A stretch of DNA of 64,000 nt from Okapia johnstoni (GCA_024291935.2 CM044316.1:8982501-9046500); one strand, 5' to 3'; shown: positions 1-12,249, numbered from the stretch's first letter. Program-made: numbers and translations. Notes: a model not told the origin generated them from the letters alone.

Positions 1-2092
1 CCCCCACTTGCAAACTTCCCATGCCCCCTGCTCCCTGGGAGTGGAGAACTCCCAGTCAGCAACCTGTACCCAAGCTGGCTTCTCTCCCTAGATCCCTTGG
101 GATGGTGCCCCAGCTCTGTGGTGGTTTGACTGCACGTTGTGCGTTTTCTTGGAGAGATGGTCCGGAGCTTTCCTTGAATCTCTGTGGAGGGGGTGGGGAC
201 CCAGTCAGAGCTCGGAACCACTGGCCTGCACGACCCTGGGTTCACCCCTGCTCTGGCACCCTCGGGCCTTCAGAGCCTCCAGTCTGTCCCATCTTCTTTC
301 CTGCCTGGTTCTGTTCCCCAAGGCAGCCCACCTTCTCTCCCTCCTGCAGGCACCGGGTATGTTGTTCCTCCAGCCCACGGAGGTGTGTTTGTGTTGGGAG
401 GGTCCTTTCCCCCCACTCCAGAGCTTCCCTCTCACAGTCCATCACCTCCTTTCATGTCCTTTCTCCCAGCCTTGCTGACTGCCAGCACCGGGCGCCAGTC
501 CTCTCCTGTTACCTGGTACTTAAACTGCAGAGCGGTGGCCGATTGATTATTTATGGCCAAGTTTCTGTTTCTGTCTGGCAGGTGTAGAGGAGAGATGAGG
601 GATGCAACCCTTGGCAGAATTTGTCTCCTTTCTCTTCCTCCTGCTCCTCCTCCTCAGGGAAGAGGGAGGCCATGCTCCCACCCCCTGCCCTTGCACACGT
701 CTGTGTCTAGTACCTGTTGTACCACACGTTGCTTCCCCTGACAGACACACACACCCACTCCCTGCATGGGGACCAGAGGCAGTTTAAGCAACGTGGCCCC
801 ACTATTGTTTTTAACATTTATTTTTGTTGTGCTGGGTGCTTGCTGCTGCTCACAGGTTTTCTCTAGTTGCAGAGAGCAGGGGCTCCTCCTTATTGCAGTG
901 CACAGGCTTCTCACTGTGGCGGCTTCTCTTACTGCAGAGCACAGGCTCTAAAGCACGGGCTTAGTGGCTCCACAGCATGTGGAATCTTCCCAGACCAGGG
1001 ATCAAACCCACGTCCTCTGCATTGGCAGGCGGATTCTTAGCCTCTCTACCACCAGAGAAGTCCCCTACTATTGCTTGAGCAAAGAGGAGGGAGATTCGTG
1101 TATGAATCTCTGACAGCCTCGATGCAACCCCACGTGGATGGCTGGAAGCCCCCAGGTGGGTCCTGGGGTCTGGTTCTGTGGCCCTTGGCCAAGAGAGAAA
1201 AGGCAAGAGACAGGCCCAGGCTGACCAGTCATCTCAGGGTGACTAAAACAGGTGGAGCAGAACCACAGTTCTCTAGTGACAACCCAGGAGATCTGCTAAG
1301 CTATATGACCCTCTGCCCCTGCCACAGGCTATACCTATTAGATACGGTGGTGCCCCAGCATGCCTACCCCTTCTATAGGCACTGATGCTCTCCAATGCCA
1401 GGTCTTCCAGGACCTGCTCTGGGCACTGGGGAGAAACACAGAGCTTCTCCCTAGTTGGGTGGGAGCTGGGGGGTGGTGGTGAGCCACAGACAAATTATTA
1501 GCTGGTCAGATGGCAGAGTGCTGGGGAGAAAAAGATAGCAGGGAAGGGGTTAAGATTTTAACCTGTGGTGGATGGGGAGGGAGAGGGATGGCTCCCTTCC
1601 CATCTTCTCCCTCCCCCACCTCCACGGAGGAGACATTCTGCACAGAACATTCCAGAGCCCTAAGAAGTGCTAAGGGAATGGCCAGGAATTTGGTGTGGCT
1701 GGAACGGGGGGGAAGAGGGAGAGGGTGGGTCTGGAGGCATGGCAGATGGTGTAGGGCTCTGGGGAGAGACTTGGGCTTGGTTTCTATTTCCACAGCCCCC
1801 CAAGTCACTTGAGGGGACAGGATATAAGGGCAGGAGGTGGGGGCCAAGGAGGGTGTGGCAACAGTCCGACAGGAGCCACCTGGTGGGGGAAGTGGCTGGA
1901 TTCTGGGTGTGCTTTCAGCGGCAGAGCCGCTAGGTTGGCCATCAGGGCCCTGCCTGGTGGGAGGGGGCATCATGTCTTCAGAGGTGTTGTCTCTGGAGAA
2001 GACAGCTCAAGGCTCAGCAGAGCCCCCCCAGTGGAGGCTGGTGGGGCTCTCCAGTGAGCTCAGGCCTCCCGTCCTGCCTCCCATCCCGCCAG
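1..2092 (+). other. BRME1: BRME1 intronic sequence
   Basis: Apart from one SINE (808-1066) I see nothing I can support as an exon. Short open frames on both strands here lack paired splice sites and recognisable similarity. Confidence 0.5.
808..1066 (-). mobile_element. CHR-type tRNA SINE (antisense)
   Basis: Reverse complement of the long CHR/SINE2-1 consensus (ends accagagaagtcccct). It is flanked by the target-site duplication actattg at 801-807 and 1067-1073. It lies in a BRME1 intron. Confidence 0.85.
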
Positions 2093-2185
2093 GACACGAG
2101 TGGGGATCAAGAGCTGCGAGGCCGCCAGCATGGAGGACGCAACAGACATGGTGCGCGGCCTGGTCATGGAGCTCTCCAACCTGAA
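2093..2185 (+). CDS. BRME1: BRME1 penultimate coding exon
   Basis: A 93-nt exon read with codon starts at positions divisible by three. It encodes [19 protein letters not shown]... and ends with two bases of an Asn codon. The polypyrimidine tract (2065-2090) and donor are strong. Confidence 0.8.
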
Positions 2186-2685
2186 GTAAGGGCTGGGCTG
2201 GGCCCCATGGACCCACAGTCCCCGGGATGGGCAGAGGGCATGGGGCCGAGCGAGGGTGATGGAGGGCCCGGTTGACCAGTGATCTGGGGGCGCCAGGCTG
2301 GGCCCGGCCCCCAGTGAGGGGCCTCTGGGAAGCTTCTCCCTCACAGAGCTGTCAGGTTCTGAGGTGGGGCTAGAAGGGTCACAGCCTGCCTGCAGCAGGC
2401 TGATGCAGACTGTGCACACGCCTGTGCTTATGTGGGTGTGACCTGAGTAGCCATGAGTGTGTGAGCCGATGTGAGCAGGCTGGTGTGCCCGAGTGTGAGG
2501 TGGGGCACAGCACAGACCTGTTTCCACCCAGCCGGCTGATTATGAGCACCCACCGGGACCTGGAGATCTTCAAGCGCCTCAACTACTACCAGAAAGCAAA
2601 GCCGGCCAGGAAGGCCCCCCCACCCTACACTGCAAAGGGGGCTGGGACCCTCCCCAGAGGGGAGCAGTCCTGGAGGGATTTGTAG
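2093..2685 (+). CDS. BRME1: BRME1 3' end: last two coding exons (partial gene)
   Basis: Two exons splice in frame: 2093-2185 (acceptor after a CT-rich tract, donor GTAAGG at 2186) and 2532-2685 (acceptor AG at 2530-2531, stop TAG at 2683-2685). The junction codon AAC gives the run [20 protein letters not shown], a predicted helical segment, followed by a basic tail. I recognise this as the C-terminus of BRME1 (C19orf57), and the position, tail-to-tail with NANOS3, fits human 19p13. BRME1 acts in meiotic recombination with HSF2BP/MEILB2 and BRCA2 at resected breaks. From knowledge of the family, the C-terminal part is the MEILB2-binding end. Upstream exons lie before the window; I could not support any other exon in 1-2092. 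Family assignment is from recalled similarity and synteny, not a search. Confidence 0.82.
2532..2685 (+). CDS. BRME1: BRME1 last coding exon
   Basis: Completes the split Asn codon and runs to TAG at 2683. The C-terminal tail is rich in Lys, Pro and Gly and ends SWRDL. Confidence 0.8.
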
Positions 2686-3205
2686 CCAGTTCCAAACTGC
2701 CTGGGGTTATGGTGTGTGTTCCTGCAAGCTCACTGGCCCCCAGAAATGTTCTGCCGAACAGTGGGAAACAATCCCTCTGCAGACCCTATGTGCTCCCCCC
2801 ACCCTGGTATCTTGACCTTCTGAGATGCAGGTCCTGGGGGCCCCAGAAACCTTCCCTCAGCTGACCCGGAAGTCAGCTTCCTATGGGAAACACAAGAGGC
2901 CCTGCCTCTTGTCAACGGCCTCCCCTGGGAGCTGCGGGGAGCCGGAACCTGTTCCTCCCTGTGGCAGGCCTTCTGGGGCCCCAGGAAGCCAGCTGCTTCT
3001 GAGCCAGGGCCCTGGGGCCGCCCAGATGTTTATCACGCATTTGCAAATTTCAGCTCCTTGGCTGAGGTTACCCAAGGTTCAGAATTTGTTTCTTCCCTGG
3101 GGGAGAAAAGGGCTCGCTTTGTTGGTCATACCCTTGTTTTTCACCGGATCTCCATTTTATTTCTTCTGGGAAGCCCATTAATAAATGATGACCTAGACAG
3201 ACCTC
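2686..3205 (+). other. BRME1: BRME1 3' UTR with poly(A) signal
   Basis: An AATAAA hexamer lies at 3180-3185, about 500 bases after the stop, with a GT-rich element (tgttgtttgtggttgg) just downstream at about 3220. Cleavage near 3200 is inferred. Confidence 0.6.
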
Positions 3206-6200
3206 AGACCATGTGACCTGTTGTTTGTGGTTGGAGGCTGTTTTCAGTTCCTTGATGGCCTGCCCGCAAACCTCCCTAATCACCTCTTTCTCCTTCTGCT
3301 TCTCATGCTCCTTGCGAAGACAAGTTGGTGTACTGCTGGGGGCCCCTACTCCCAGATGGAGTCCAGGGGTCCCCATGCGTTACCAAGTGTCAGACTCTCC
3401 TGGAGCAGGTGGATATGTGCAGAGATGTGCATGTGTACAAATTCCAGCACACAAGTATCTGTGGACCAATGAGCCCACTGAGAAATCTTGACTGTCCAGG
3501 CTGGAGTTCAGCGCTGAGATGGCCTTGCCTCTCCTCTGTGGAACAAGCTGCCGAGAAGCCCTGGTCTAGGAGGCAACCCTGGGTGGGAATTATTACTGAT
3601 GCAGACACAGCTAATGCCTGGAGGGTGCTGAGGGCAAGCGTGCGCACACCTTGCCCCACCAAGCCTCACCACAGTGAGGTCACATTGTCATTAGCAGTTC
3701 CAAGTGCTGCTGTCAAACCCATTTTGCAGAAGACATTGCTTCTGTTAAATAGGTCACCAGTAGGTGGACCAGACCCAAGACTAATTTGTTGCTCTGCCTG
3801 TGGCTCCTGCACCCTAACTCCTACGGCCAAGGCAGGGAGGGCCCTCCTCCCACCACCTTCTTTTACCTGGGACATCCCATTCAGGTGGCTCAGAGTCCCC
3901 CAGCCCTTTCTCCCTGCAGAATGTACAGCCCCTTCCTTGAACCCACCAGAATGTGCCCAGTCACCCTGTTCCCTGGGTCTCAAGCCCCAGTGGCTCTGGC
4001 TTATACAATTAACATTTGTAGTTAGCTGAGAGTGGTTGGGGTACTGTGTCCCCTGACTCCATGTGAAACTCTTGGCACTGCTAAGGAGGCCTCCCTCACA
4101 TCTTTCTCCTCCTTCCCTTTTCTCTCCAAGCCTGGGTGGTAGGCTGTCTTCAAGGGCCGTCTCTGATCCCTGGCTCACTACAGCCCTCCTCAAGTGGCCT
4201 CAGGTCCCAGATCAAGTGGAAAAGCCAAGGGCAAATTCTGGGAAGTCCAAATCCTGCCCTGACTCAGCCCCAGGAGACCTCGTAGGCTGGGGGTAGAGAC
4301 CAGGCCCAAGCCAGCCCTCAGACTGGGGAAGGAACGTGGACTGGCACTTCTCACCTGCTGCCCCCTGGAGGCTGGTGGAACAAGATCTGGGGGTGGAGGA
4401 GGCAGACAGGAGGTGGGGATCCTCCCAAGCAAAGCCCCCGAGGAGAACCAGATCACACTCACTGGGTGGGGATGGACCTCTGTCCCCTCCCACTCCTGAC
4501 CACATACAGCCTCCACAATGCCCCTTGCCCAAGGCCTTGTCTGGCACAACCGACCAGGACATATTCCCATTCCTTATGGCCCCCAACCCTCACCCCTGCC
4601 CCAACCCAGAAGTCCTTCCCTTGCTCTGAAGGGCCTGGCATGTGACTGCCCCCCAGTTTCTGGGGCATCGATGGTAACCTAGACATTCACTGAGGGCCTC
4701 TGAAGTGAGGACAGTGATGGGGGGAACCTCTAATTGTTTCTCCATTGCCCCCTCAAATCAGGCCCCCACCTCCTGTGTGGTGGATTCTACCCATCTGACA
4801 TGTCAATATTTAAGAGGTGGCCAGAAAAGTTTGCAAGCACAAAAAGTCACGGAAACAAAATTCATGGCACTAATTCAGCTGTAGGTGTCTGCTCTGTTCA
4901 GGAGTGCCGGGCTGGGGTAACCCCCCAGAACCCCACAGCTTCCATTTCTCGGCCCAAAGCACCTCACCCCAGCGCCCCAGGGCGAACAGAAATCCAAATA
5001 GCAGTTGGGGAAAGCGGAGATCAGAGTAACATGTGGAGGCTGAGGGACGCGACAGCCCCAGCGGCGCAGTTCAGGATACCTTGTCCCAAGACCAGGAAAG
5101 GAAGATTCTGAGACCATCTGTGTCCCTTCCGCTTCCTCCCTCTCCCAGTTGGACCTTGTCAGACCTCGCAGGAATAGTATCCTCTCCCGCAGGCAGTCTC
5201 ACAACCCTTCTAACATGTGTTCCCTGCACAGCTGCCGGGATGGGAAGGGGTCCTCCCTTCTGGTGACTTCCCAAGGGGCCCCCAGTCTGATGAAAGAGGC
5301 AGTACTGGGGTACCGCCCGGTCAAACCGGTTCCTTTGTTGGCTGACTTCCTCAAAGGCTATTAAAGTTGCTAAAACGGATTTTTCTTTTAAAAACCTGCA
5401 GAAGCGGAGGTCTTTCGAGTCTGGAATAGGAACTGCTGATATTTAAGCCTAGCTACTCAAAGCCTGCCGGCTACAGAGGTCAAGGGGAGCTAGTTAGAAG
5501 TACAGATGCTCCGGCCTCACACAGACCTGCAAAACTGGAATCCGAATTTGATGAGCAAGATGGAGGGGACCCTATGTGGCTGTGCAGACCTTAGGGAGCC
5601 TCCAGCCACCCTCCTGGGGGTGACCGACACACCGCAAACTCATGGTTCTTTCCTCCACTGACTCGACTCGAACACCTCTGCCTGGAGGACCAACTTCTTC
5701 CAACCCCCTCAAATCCACCCCCACAGCCCAACCCATTAGCCACGGTCTAACACACACACAGTCTAACACACACTTAATACACAGACCTGCTCTTGTCCCT
5801 TTCTCAGCTCCCTAGTACCCAAGTCCAAACTCTTCAAGGCGATCAGCAAGCAGCCCTTCCCTGAAATTTCTGACACCTTCCCCTCCACCCTACATGCACT
5901 CCTACTCCCATCCCAGAGGCAGGGAATTTGACCAAGTTCCCTAACAAGCCCCAGTGTCCAGGCCCCCTTCAGCACTTCACCAAACTGAATGAGTCTTCCA
6001 GGAGTCACTTCCTCTAGGAAGCCCTCCTGGACCGCTTTGTCTAGCTTGGGTGCCCCCTTTAGACTTCCCCGTTCCTGTTATAACTGTCACTCTCCCGTCT
6101 ACCACTGAGGGCCAAGCCCAGCCCAGTGCTTGGCACAGGACAAGCCTCACAAACTGCCTGGCGAATGAGTGGACAAGTGAGGCTGTTTCCCTCTGGTCAT

Positions 6201-6498
6201 GTGGTGCCTAGGTTCTGCACAGGATTGCAGCCCCTGCTGTACCTGTTGCCAGACCCTATCACTAGCCTCCACGGCCTCCCTGCTAGATCACCCTGCACTT
6301 GAAAAAAATGTTCCCTCTATGGGCCCAAAGAAGGAGAGTGTCTCGCCCAAGACCACACAGAGAACTCCAACCCCAGCTTACCCACTGGGGCAACAGTTCT
6401 AGAACATGGTTCTATGCTTTCTGTTATGTATGGATTTTCTCCCCCGCCCAACCCTCTGAAGTGGGTCAGCCCAGGGGTTAACCCACTTCTCAGATGCT
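3206..6498. other. Intergenic BRME1-NANOS3 (convergent tails)
   Basis: I see no exon with matching splice sites and coding similarity here. The interval holds a CTCF-like motif near 4357, an L2-like fragment (about 5985-6175) and a short MIR-like stretch near 6285-6400. The 3' end of NANOS3 must lie in this interval, but I found no canonical AATAAA on the - strand close to its stop. Confidence 0.5.
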
Positions 6499-7029
6499 CT
6501 AAGTCAGCCCAGGGCAGACCCCCCTCTGCAGCGAGTCCCCCAAGCCACCTGCACAGGCACCTCCTCCTCCGCCGCCGCCTCCTCCTCGGCGCGGTCCGTG
6601 TCCAGGGTCCTGCATCCTCGTCTTGTCCGAGCGGACCAGCTTCTTGCCAGCCGAGTTCCGGGTGGTGTAGCTGTAGACGGAGGTGTAGCCCTGGCCGGTG
6701 AGCGGGCAGAAGCGGCGGGTGTGGGCGCGGTCACGGGTGGCACCGCACTGGGGGCACACGTAGTCGCGGAGGATGGGGCACAGCACCCGGCCCGCTTCAT
6801 CCTTGAGCACGTGGGACTGGTAGATGGCCCGGGACTCGCCGTTGTGTTTGCAGAAAGAGCACAGGCGTTCGGGAGCTAGTGAGGATTCAGGGCTGGGTCG
6901 CTGACCCCCCGGTTCTGGCACTGGTTCTGGCTGGTGGTCCAGCCTGGTCTCCGGCTCCTCCTCCCCACGCTGAGCCCCCACCAGGCGTGCCAAACCCAAG
7001 TAGTCTGTCCACAGGTTGAAGGTCCCCAT
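6499..7029 (-). CDS. NANOS3: NANOS3, germ-cell zinc-finger translational repressor
   Basis: An open frame of 176 codons starts at ATG 7029. An in-frame ORF extends upstream, but the [16 protein letters not shown] start matches NANOS3 orthologues. The N-terminus (residues about 4-17) is the NOT1-interacting motif that recruits the CCR4-NOT deadenylase. The Nanos zinc finger is complete: C57, C60, H73, C84, then C92, C95, H103, C108. Between the two parts, residues 20-50 are Glu/Pro-rich. A run of ten glycines (residues about 149-158) follows a basic segment. NANOS3 protects primordial germ cells from apoptosis and represses mRNAs with Pumilio-type partners in the cytoplasm. The last 20 or so residues are uncertain: a GT donor (6560-6559) sits at the end of the Gly run, and human NANOS3 has a second coding exon there. 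The read-through end at 6499 may therefore be intronic. Confidence 0.92.
   Translation of the reverse strand: MGTFNLWTDYLGLARLVGAQRGEEEPETRLDHQPEPVPEPGGQRPSPESSLAPERLCSFCKHNGESRAIYQSHVLKDEAGRVLCPILRDYVCPQCGATRDRAHTRRFCPLTGQGYTSVYSYTTRNSAGKKLVRSDKTRMQDPGHGPRRGGGGGGGGGACAGGLGDSLQRGVCPGLT
6540..6900. promoter_or_regulatory. Intragenic CpG-rich segment over NANOS3
   Basis: CpG-dense DNA coincides with the zinc-finger and Gly-run coding part of NANOS3. CpG islands over NANOS genes are typical methylation-controlled germline promoters. That role here is inference. Confidence 0.4.
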
Positions 7030-8444
7030 GACTGGGCCACGTGTGCCAGGTGGAGGGGCAGAAGAGAGGAGAAACCCAGCCGCCCCCAAGCTTGGTCTCT
7101 CTACCCCTGCCTCCTCTCCCTTCCCTTCCCCTCTCTGAAGCCGAGGAGTCTGGGCTGTCAGTTCCCTCCTTATACCTCCAAGGGGGTGTGAAGAGGGAGG
7201 AGCAGGCTGTAGGAGGTTCCCGATTGTCACAGGGGGCTTGCTGCCTCCCCCAGAAATGCACCTGCCAAGGGTCTGCATGGCCTCTGGGTGGGCTAGGGGT
7301 TAGGGGGGCTGACAAGACACAGGCTGCAGGGGGCAGCAGCAATAAACAGCCTCACACCCCACCCAGAGGGCATTGAGAGGGCTACCCTTGTCTACCCCTC
7401 CAGGAGAGCCAAAGTGATGCAGGTGGGAGCATTGGAAGCCCCACCCCAAAGACTAGCATTGCTGTAGCCAGTAACTTAGTAACTTCTTTCTTCCTTCTCC
7501 CGGACTGGGGGAGGGGCTGGGTACCCCTGGGCTCTTTGGGGAGGGGGGAGGGGGAGCCGCTGATGTTCCAGCTGTCTTTGGGAGGAGGATGGGCCTGACT
7601 TATGGGGTGGGGGGACAAGGACCAAGACCCCTAGCTCTGGTCACCCTCAGGGAGCTTTCACACCCCTTGTCAGTGGAACCTCCTTTTAACTGATGAACGA
7701 ACTGGGGTTTGAAGCCACCTGCCCTGGGGTTATTCACCAAGACAAACGCAAAACCTGCCTCCCCAACCAGTTACGCAAAGCCTGCCTCCCCCACCAGTTA
7801 CGGGAGCCTTAGGTGTGGTGGAGTCAAGTCTCTCCTGGTCCTGGGGTGGAAAAGGGTTTGAGACTGAGAATTATGGGGAAGAAGAGAGCACAGGCGCAGG
7901 TGGGGCTCTCGGGGGCAGAGGGGAGACCCCTAGCATTCACCAGCACCTTGATCTCCCTCTCAAATGAGACCTGAGCCCCATCTCAGGAGGATGGATGTCC
8001 CACCCATCACCCAGGTGGGACACAGACTGGCAGGTGAACAACGGGCATCAAGGTGCTAGGTGGGCAACCGAAGGTAAAGGAGGGGTCTGCAGGTACCAGG
8101 TAAGGAGGGTGAGAAAGCAGGGCCCGAGACTGGAACTCAGAGAAGAGGTGACATGCCGCCTATTACACCTCATTCATTCATTCATTCAAGAAAGCTTCAC
8201 TGAGCCTTCAGGAAGCAGGGCTCCCTAATCCCTTTCAGAAAGATTTTTCAGCTGCCCAGTCCTAAGCTTGTAGTTCCTGTCCACAGCCCTCCAGGACTGA
8301 TTCCCCCAAATCCAGCCTGTGTCTGTAAGGATCCCAGACAACAGTCCTCCTCGAGGGGTGAGAGGCCAGGGTCAGGGTCAGGTCCAGGTCCTGGCTGAGC
8401 ACTTTTGAGGGGAGGGAGGGGGAGCCCAGGGTGGGTTGTGTCCC
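7030..8444. other. NANOS3 5' flank up to miR-181d
   Basis: No coding exon recognised. It contains a CTCF-like core at about 7323-7338, a two-copy 27-bp direct repeat at about 7747-7802 and a short (ATTC)n run at 8170-8188. It should include the NANOS3 promoter and 5' UTR; I see no clear TATA box. Confidence 0.45.
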
Positions 8445-8580
8445 CCATTGCATCCCCCCGAGGATGTGTCTGGCCCAGCCACAGTGACATTCATCCCTCG
8501 GTGGGTCTGGTCTCCATCACAACCCACCGACAACAATGAATGTTGATTGTGACCTTCGCTATGGCCTAAGGGAGGGGATG
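8445..8580 (-). ncRNA. MIR181D: pre-miR-181d
   Basis: The - strand carries the exact mature miR-181d-5p at 8522-8544 (seed AACATTCA). The star arm at 8484-8504 differs from the human miR-181d-3p I recall by one base (CCACCGAGGG instead of CCACCGGGGG). The two arms pair around a short loop. miR-181 family members act in lymphocyte signalling and differentiation. The outer hairpin limits follow the human precursor length and are approximate. Confidence 0.97.
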
Positions 8581-8638
8581 TGTTCGGGATCCCCTGCCCC
8601 TGCCCCAGATCTGAAAGGTGGGGGTTGTGATGGGTGGG

Positions 8639-8748
8639 TGGACGGCAGTTCCAGGCCTCGGGGTCCACTCAACGGTCGATGGTTTGCCTGAGCTGCCCAA
8701 ACTCACCGACAGGTTGAATGTTCCCCCAAACCCTTGGCAACTCCTTGT
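8639..8748 (-). ncRNA. MIR181C: pre-miR-181c
   Basis: Mature miR-181c-5p reads perfectly on the - strand at 8701-8722 (starts AACATTCAACCTG), and the 3p arm at 8663-8684 (starts AACCATCGACCG). It lies about 60 bases 5' of the miR-181d hairpin on the same strand, as in other mammals, so the two are expected to come from one primary transcript. That transcript runs towards NANOS3. Confidence 0.98.
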
Positions 8749-11330
8749 GGGGCAGGGAGTGGAGGCTGGGTGGGGGTCAGGGAACCAGGTAGGGTGAGGG
8801 AGGAGAGGGGGAGGGAATGAGAGACTTAAGATAATCTATTAAGTCAGCGAACAGTTAACAGGTGCCAACTCTCTGCTCCAGGACACGGAAAAAGGAGATA
8901 AATCTAAGTAATAGTAACAGCAGATACTTATGTCACCTTTGCTATGCAAATATAGCAGCAGTGGGCACTGGGCTTGGAACCCATTTATTCAAAGCATTCT
9001 CAAAAGGGCCCTCAAAGGTGCATATTTCTTCCAATTGTCAGTTTGGGAGACAGGCCAGAGGGCACCCTTAGTGAGAGGCAGAGCATTCCGAGTGGCCCCA
9101 AGAGGTCTGGCGGCCAAGTGGTTCTGGCCCCGGGGGCATGGATGCAACGGAGAGATAAACAAGTCATTTTAATACAATGTAATACCTTCAGTGAGCTTCA
9201 CCCTGTTCCGGACACAATGGTTTATGAATCAAAACTACCCACGGGGTGGGGTGGGGGGGTTGTCAGAGTCTGTACTTTGCAAATTCGAGCCTGAGGTGGG
9301 GCCGCTGCCGGCCCCGCCTGTGGTCCCCCTGCCGCTTGGACAAGGGCGAAGCTAGAAGATCGCAGAGGGTCCTGGGCTTCCCAACTCAGGCCCTTGTCGG
9401 GATCAGACCGGCGCCCAAGCGCATAACCACACGAGGGTTGCCCCGTTAATGCCTTTCCCCATTTCTTCATCCTCAAACCTGGTCCCCAGTCCCTCCCTCC
9501 AGGGGCTGCTGTAGAGTTAGCCGCCCGCCCCCTCGGGTGCCCCCACAGTCTCAGGGGAGGCTGCTCCCCACCTCCCTGGGTCTGGGAGGTCTGGGAGGTC
9601 TGGGAGCTCCCCCCCACACACACACACGCAAGAACGGCCTGGGAGGGGACTTCAAATTTCCAGTCCCCTTCCATTTCACTGAGGGCAATATCGAGCCCCA
9701 AAGGATGAACCCGTTGCCGTAACACTAAGGCAAACCAGAGCCCCCAAGTGTGCTGAGCTTGAGTGAAACCAAAAATGACCTTCCGCGGAGGCGGCCAGAG
9801 GCCCAGCGCTCGGAGGCCCACCCTCGAGATGCCCACCTAGAGCCAGCCTCCAGAGACCTGCCCCTCGAAAGCCACCGACTCCAGTCCCACCCCCCAAGGC
9901 CCGCCCCCTCGGAGCCCACCCACAAATCGCACATCCCTAGGACCCTCCTTCTAGAGCCCGCCCAGATAGACTCCCATGTAGCCCGCCCCCAAACTCAATC
10001 TCCATAAAACACGCCTCCTAAGCCAAACCTCCAAGGGCCCACCCAGCTCCTCTAGGGCCCGCCCCAGGGCCTCGCCCTCAGAGCCCACCCGCAGTGAGGG
10101 CAGTGGTCCTAACAAGTAGAATGCTGGGAGAGGAGGGTAGGTTAGGAGGGCAGGGGTAATAACAACAACAATAACAGTAATTCTAATAATGATGCTTTAC
10201 ATACATCACCCTGTTATTAGGATACCCATTTTATCAGTGAGGAAGGTGAGGTTCTGAGAGTTTGGACCAGAACTCTCTCAGCAGTTCTTAACGACCAAGA
10301 GGTTAGAATGCCAGGTCACGGGGGAGAGGCACTGTGGCCACAGTGCGGTGGGGGTGGGAGAGGGGGCTTCCCAGGACACCACTGCTCCTTTCCCTGAGGG
10401 CTTTGACTTTGACCTACCTAGGAGGTGGGTCCTAGTAAGGGGTCTCCCCAACTCAGGAAGGCAGGGCTGAGGCCAGAGGATGGGCCTTGGGATCAAAGAA
10501 AGGGGCCCAGAGGTCTGCAGCCCCCAGCCCCACCCTATGGGGGAGGAGCTGTCCAGACATAACCCGGGGTCTGACTGTCTCCCTTTGTCTGTCGTGGTAG
10601 GTATAGGCTTCCCGCCCTTGCTGTCTGTCCGGGTCCTCCTGTCTGGGTCTGACTGTGCCCCTTACAGGCTGGGTCCCCAGCCCTGCTGTTTGCACCCATC
10701 CCTGGCTGTCTGGGGTCTCCTGTGTGTCTGGCCTTTGTCACCTGATCTCCCCTATGTCCGTCTACCTGTCCCCTCCATGTCTGGGGCTGCCCTTTGGTGA
10801 AAGGCGGCCTTGGGTCTGTCTCCTCTCTGTCTGCACCTGGGGCCCTTCAGCAGGCGGCTGAGTGTTCCTCCTGCCAAGTGTCCTGAGGCCTTCTCGGGCG
10901 CTGAAGGAGCCTCCAGACTGACTTTCAAGCCCAGCAGGGTGGGACTTTGAAGCTCAGCAGGGTGGGAGGCAGGGAGCCATCTCCTCCCACCCTCAACCCG
11001 GGGTCCTGCCTCTTTCTCATCCTTATCCCTGGGACCCCACACCGCAGCTGGGAGGGCCTGTCTGGCCTGGGAATGACTAGGTGGGGGGCAGCCTTTCAGC
11101 AGTCAGGCTGACCCAGAGCCTATCCCCACCCCCACCCTCATCCTAAGCTCAGGAAGGCAGAGCAGCTGGCATGGGGTCTGGGGGTCAGGGGTCGGAGGTG
11201 AGAGCTCCCAGTGGAGCCAGATGGGCAGGCAATGGGTGGAGGTAGCTCTGCTGTCAAGTTGAAGAACAAGGTGCTGGTGGGGAGGTGGGAGCCGGGAGGA
11301 GCACGAGGTTAGAGATGCAGGGCTTCCAGG
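8749..11330. other. Intergenic, 5' of miR-181c
   Basis: No gene recognised. It contains the GC-box minisatellite (separate entry) and an old MIR-like stretch around 10150-10265. The primary transcript of miR-181c/d probably crosses this DNA on the - strand. Confidence 0.4.
9830..10095. repeat. Degenerate GC-box minisatellite
   Basis: Diverged units of roughly 20-35 bp, each ending in a CCCGCCCC or CCCACCC core (for example near 9895, 9955, 9980, 10055 and 10085). A similar degenerate array occurs in ZSWIM4 intron 11. Confidence 0.6.
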
Positions 11331-12249
11331 GGGTATCTAGTGGCTTGTGTGCCCCTCCTGTGTCCCAGTGTGCATATGCCCCTGTGTCTGTGCCCTTGTG
11401 TGTGTGCGCACAGGACCTGGGGGCGGGGAACACACGGAGGAGGAGGTACTCAGAGGTTGGCAGACAAAGAGCCCATTATGGAATGTGCAGTGGCAGTGTC
11501 CATAGGAGTCCCCATGTGGGGTCTCGTTGATGGCCCAGGCTGTCTAGACTGGCAGGCAGGGGGCCCCTCATTTCCATGATACCTACATGGCCTCTCAGGT
11601 TGCCACCCCGCCCTCCCCAGGCTTCCTCTCCACTTGCTGGCTGCTCAGGCTTTTGACTCCAGGTCCTCAGACAAGGGGCTTGTCTGTCCTGCTGAGGACC
11701 CTGAGGGCAGCCAGTTCAGCGAGGAACCTGAGTTTCCTTCTCAAGCCCACCAGATGTGGGGCCAGGGCTGGGGGAGGCGAGAAGGCTCCCTGGAGTTGGG
11801 GTTGGGGGCCGTGGAGGGGCCTGGGACAGGCTGATGAGAAATTCAGACACTTCTACCAAGGCTTGTAGTGCAGAGTGACCCTGGGTCTGGGTCAGGATGG
11901 GCCCCATCTGCAAAAATGTAAGCAGCAACTCCCTATGGGTCTGTTACTTGGGGGCCGTGATGGGCTTGAGGGTCCAAAAGCTACTTTGGTGGGCTATTTT
12001 AGGGGGTCTGTGGGTGTCTGTTAGTTTAGGTAGGTATGTGCCATAATGGGTGGCTGGCTGTCTCTATGCCAGTTGTGTGTGTTGGCATTCTCGTGGCTTC
12101 TGTTTGTGTGTGGATGTCAATGTGACTGTGGGTATGTGTCAGGCTAATTGTGGGTAATTGCAGGTCGATGTGTGAGCTGGTGTACATGTGTGTTTGGCAT
12201 CTGTCATTGTCACTGTGGGTGACTGTGGTCCGTGTCATCTGATGATGGT

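Noticed and set aside
338..392. Possible small BRME1 exon after ctccctcctgcag
   Set aside because: The acceptor is good, but the 39- to 45-base stretch has a poor donor, and no protein similarity could be recognised.
3325..4029. 234-codon open frame on the + strand between BRME1 and NANOS3
   Set aside because: Lies beyond the BRME1 poly(A) signal, has no promoter or domain, and is mirrored by a 175-codon frame on the other strand.
7030..7278. In-frame upstream extension of NANOS3
   Set aside because: NANOS3 proteins start at MGTF; the extension is low-complexity and resembles 5' UTR.
9222..9836. 204-codon open frame on the - strand
   Set aside because: No recognisable domain or splice context; it overlaps a GC-rich non-repeat stretch and frames on the + strand.
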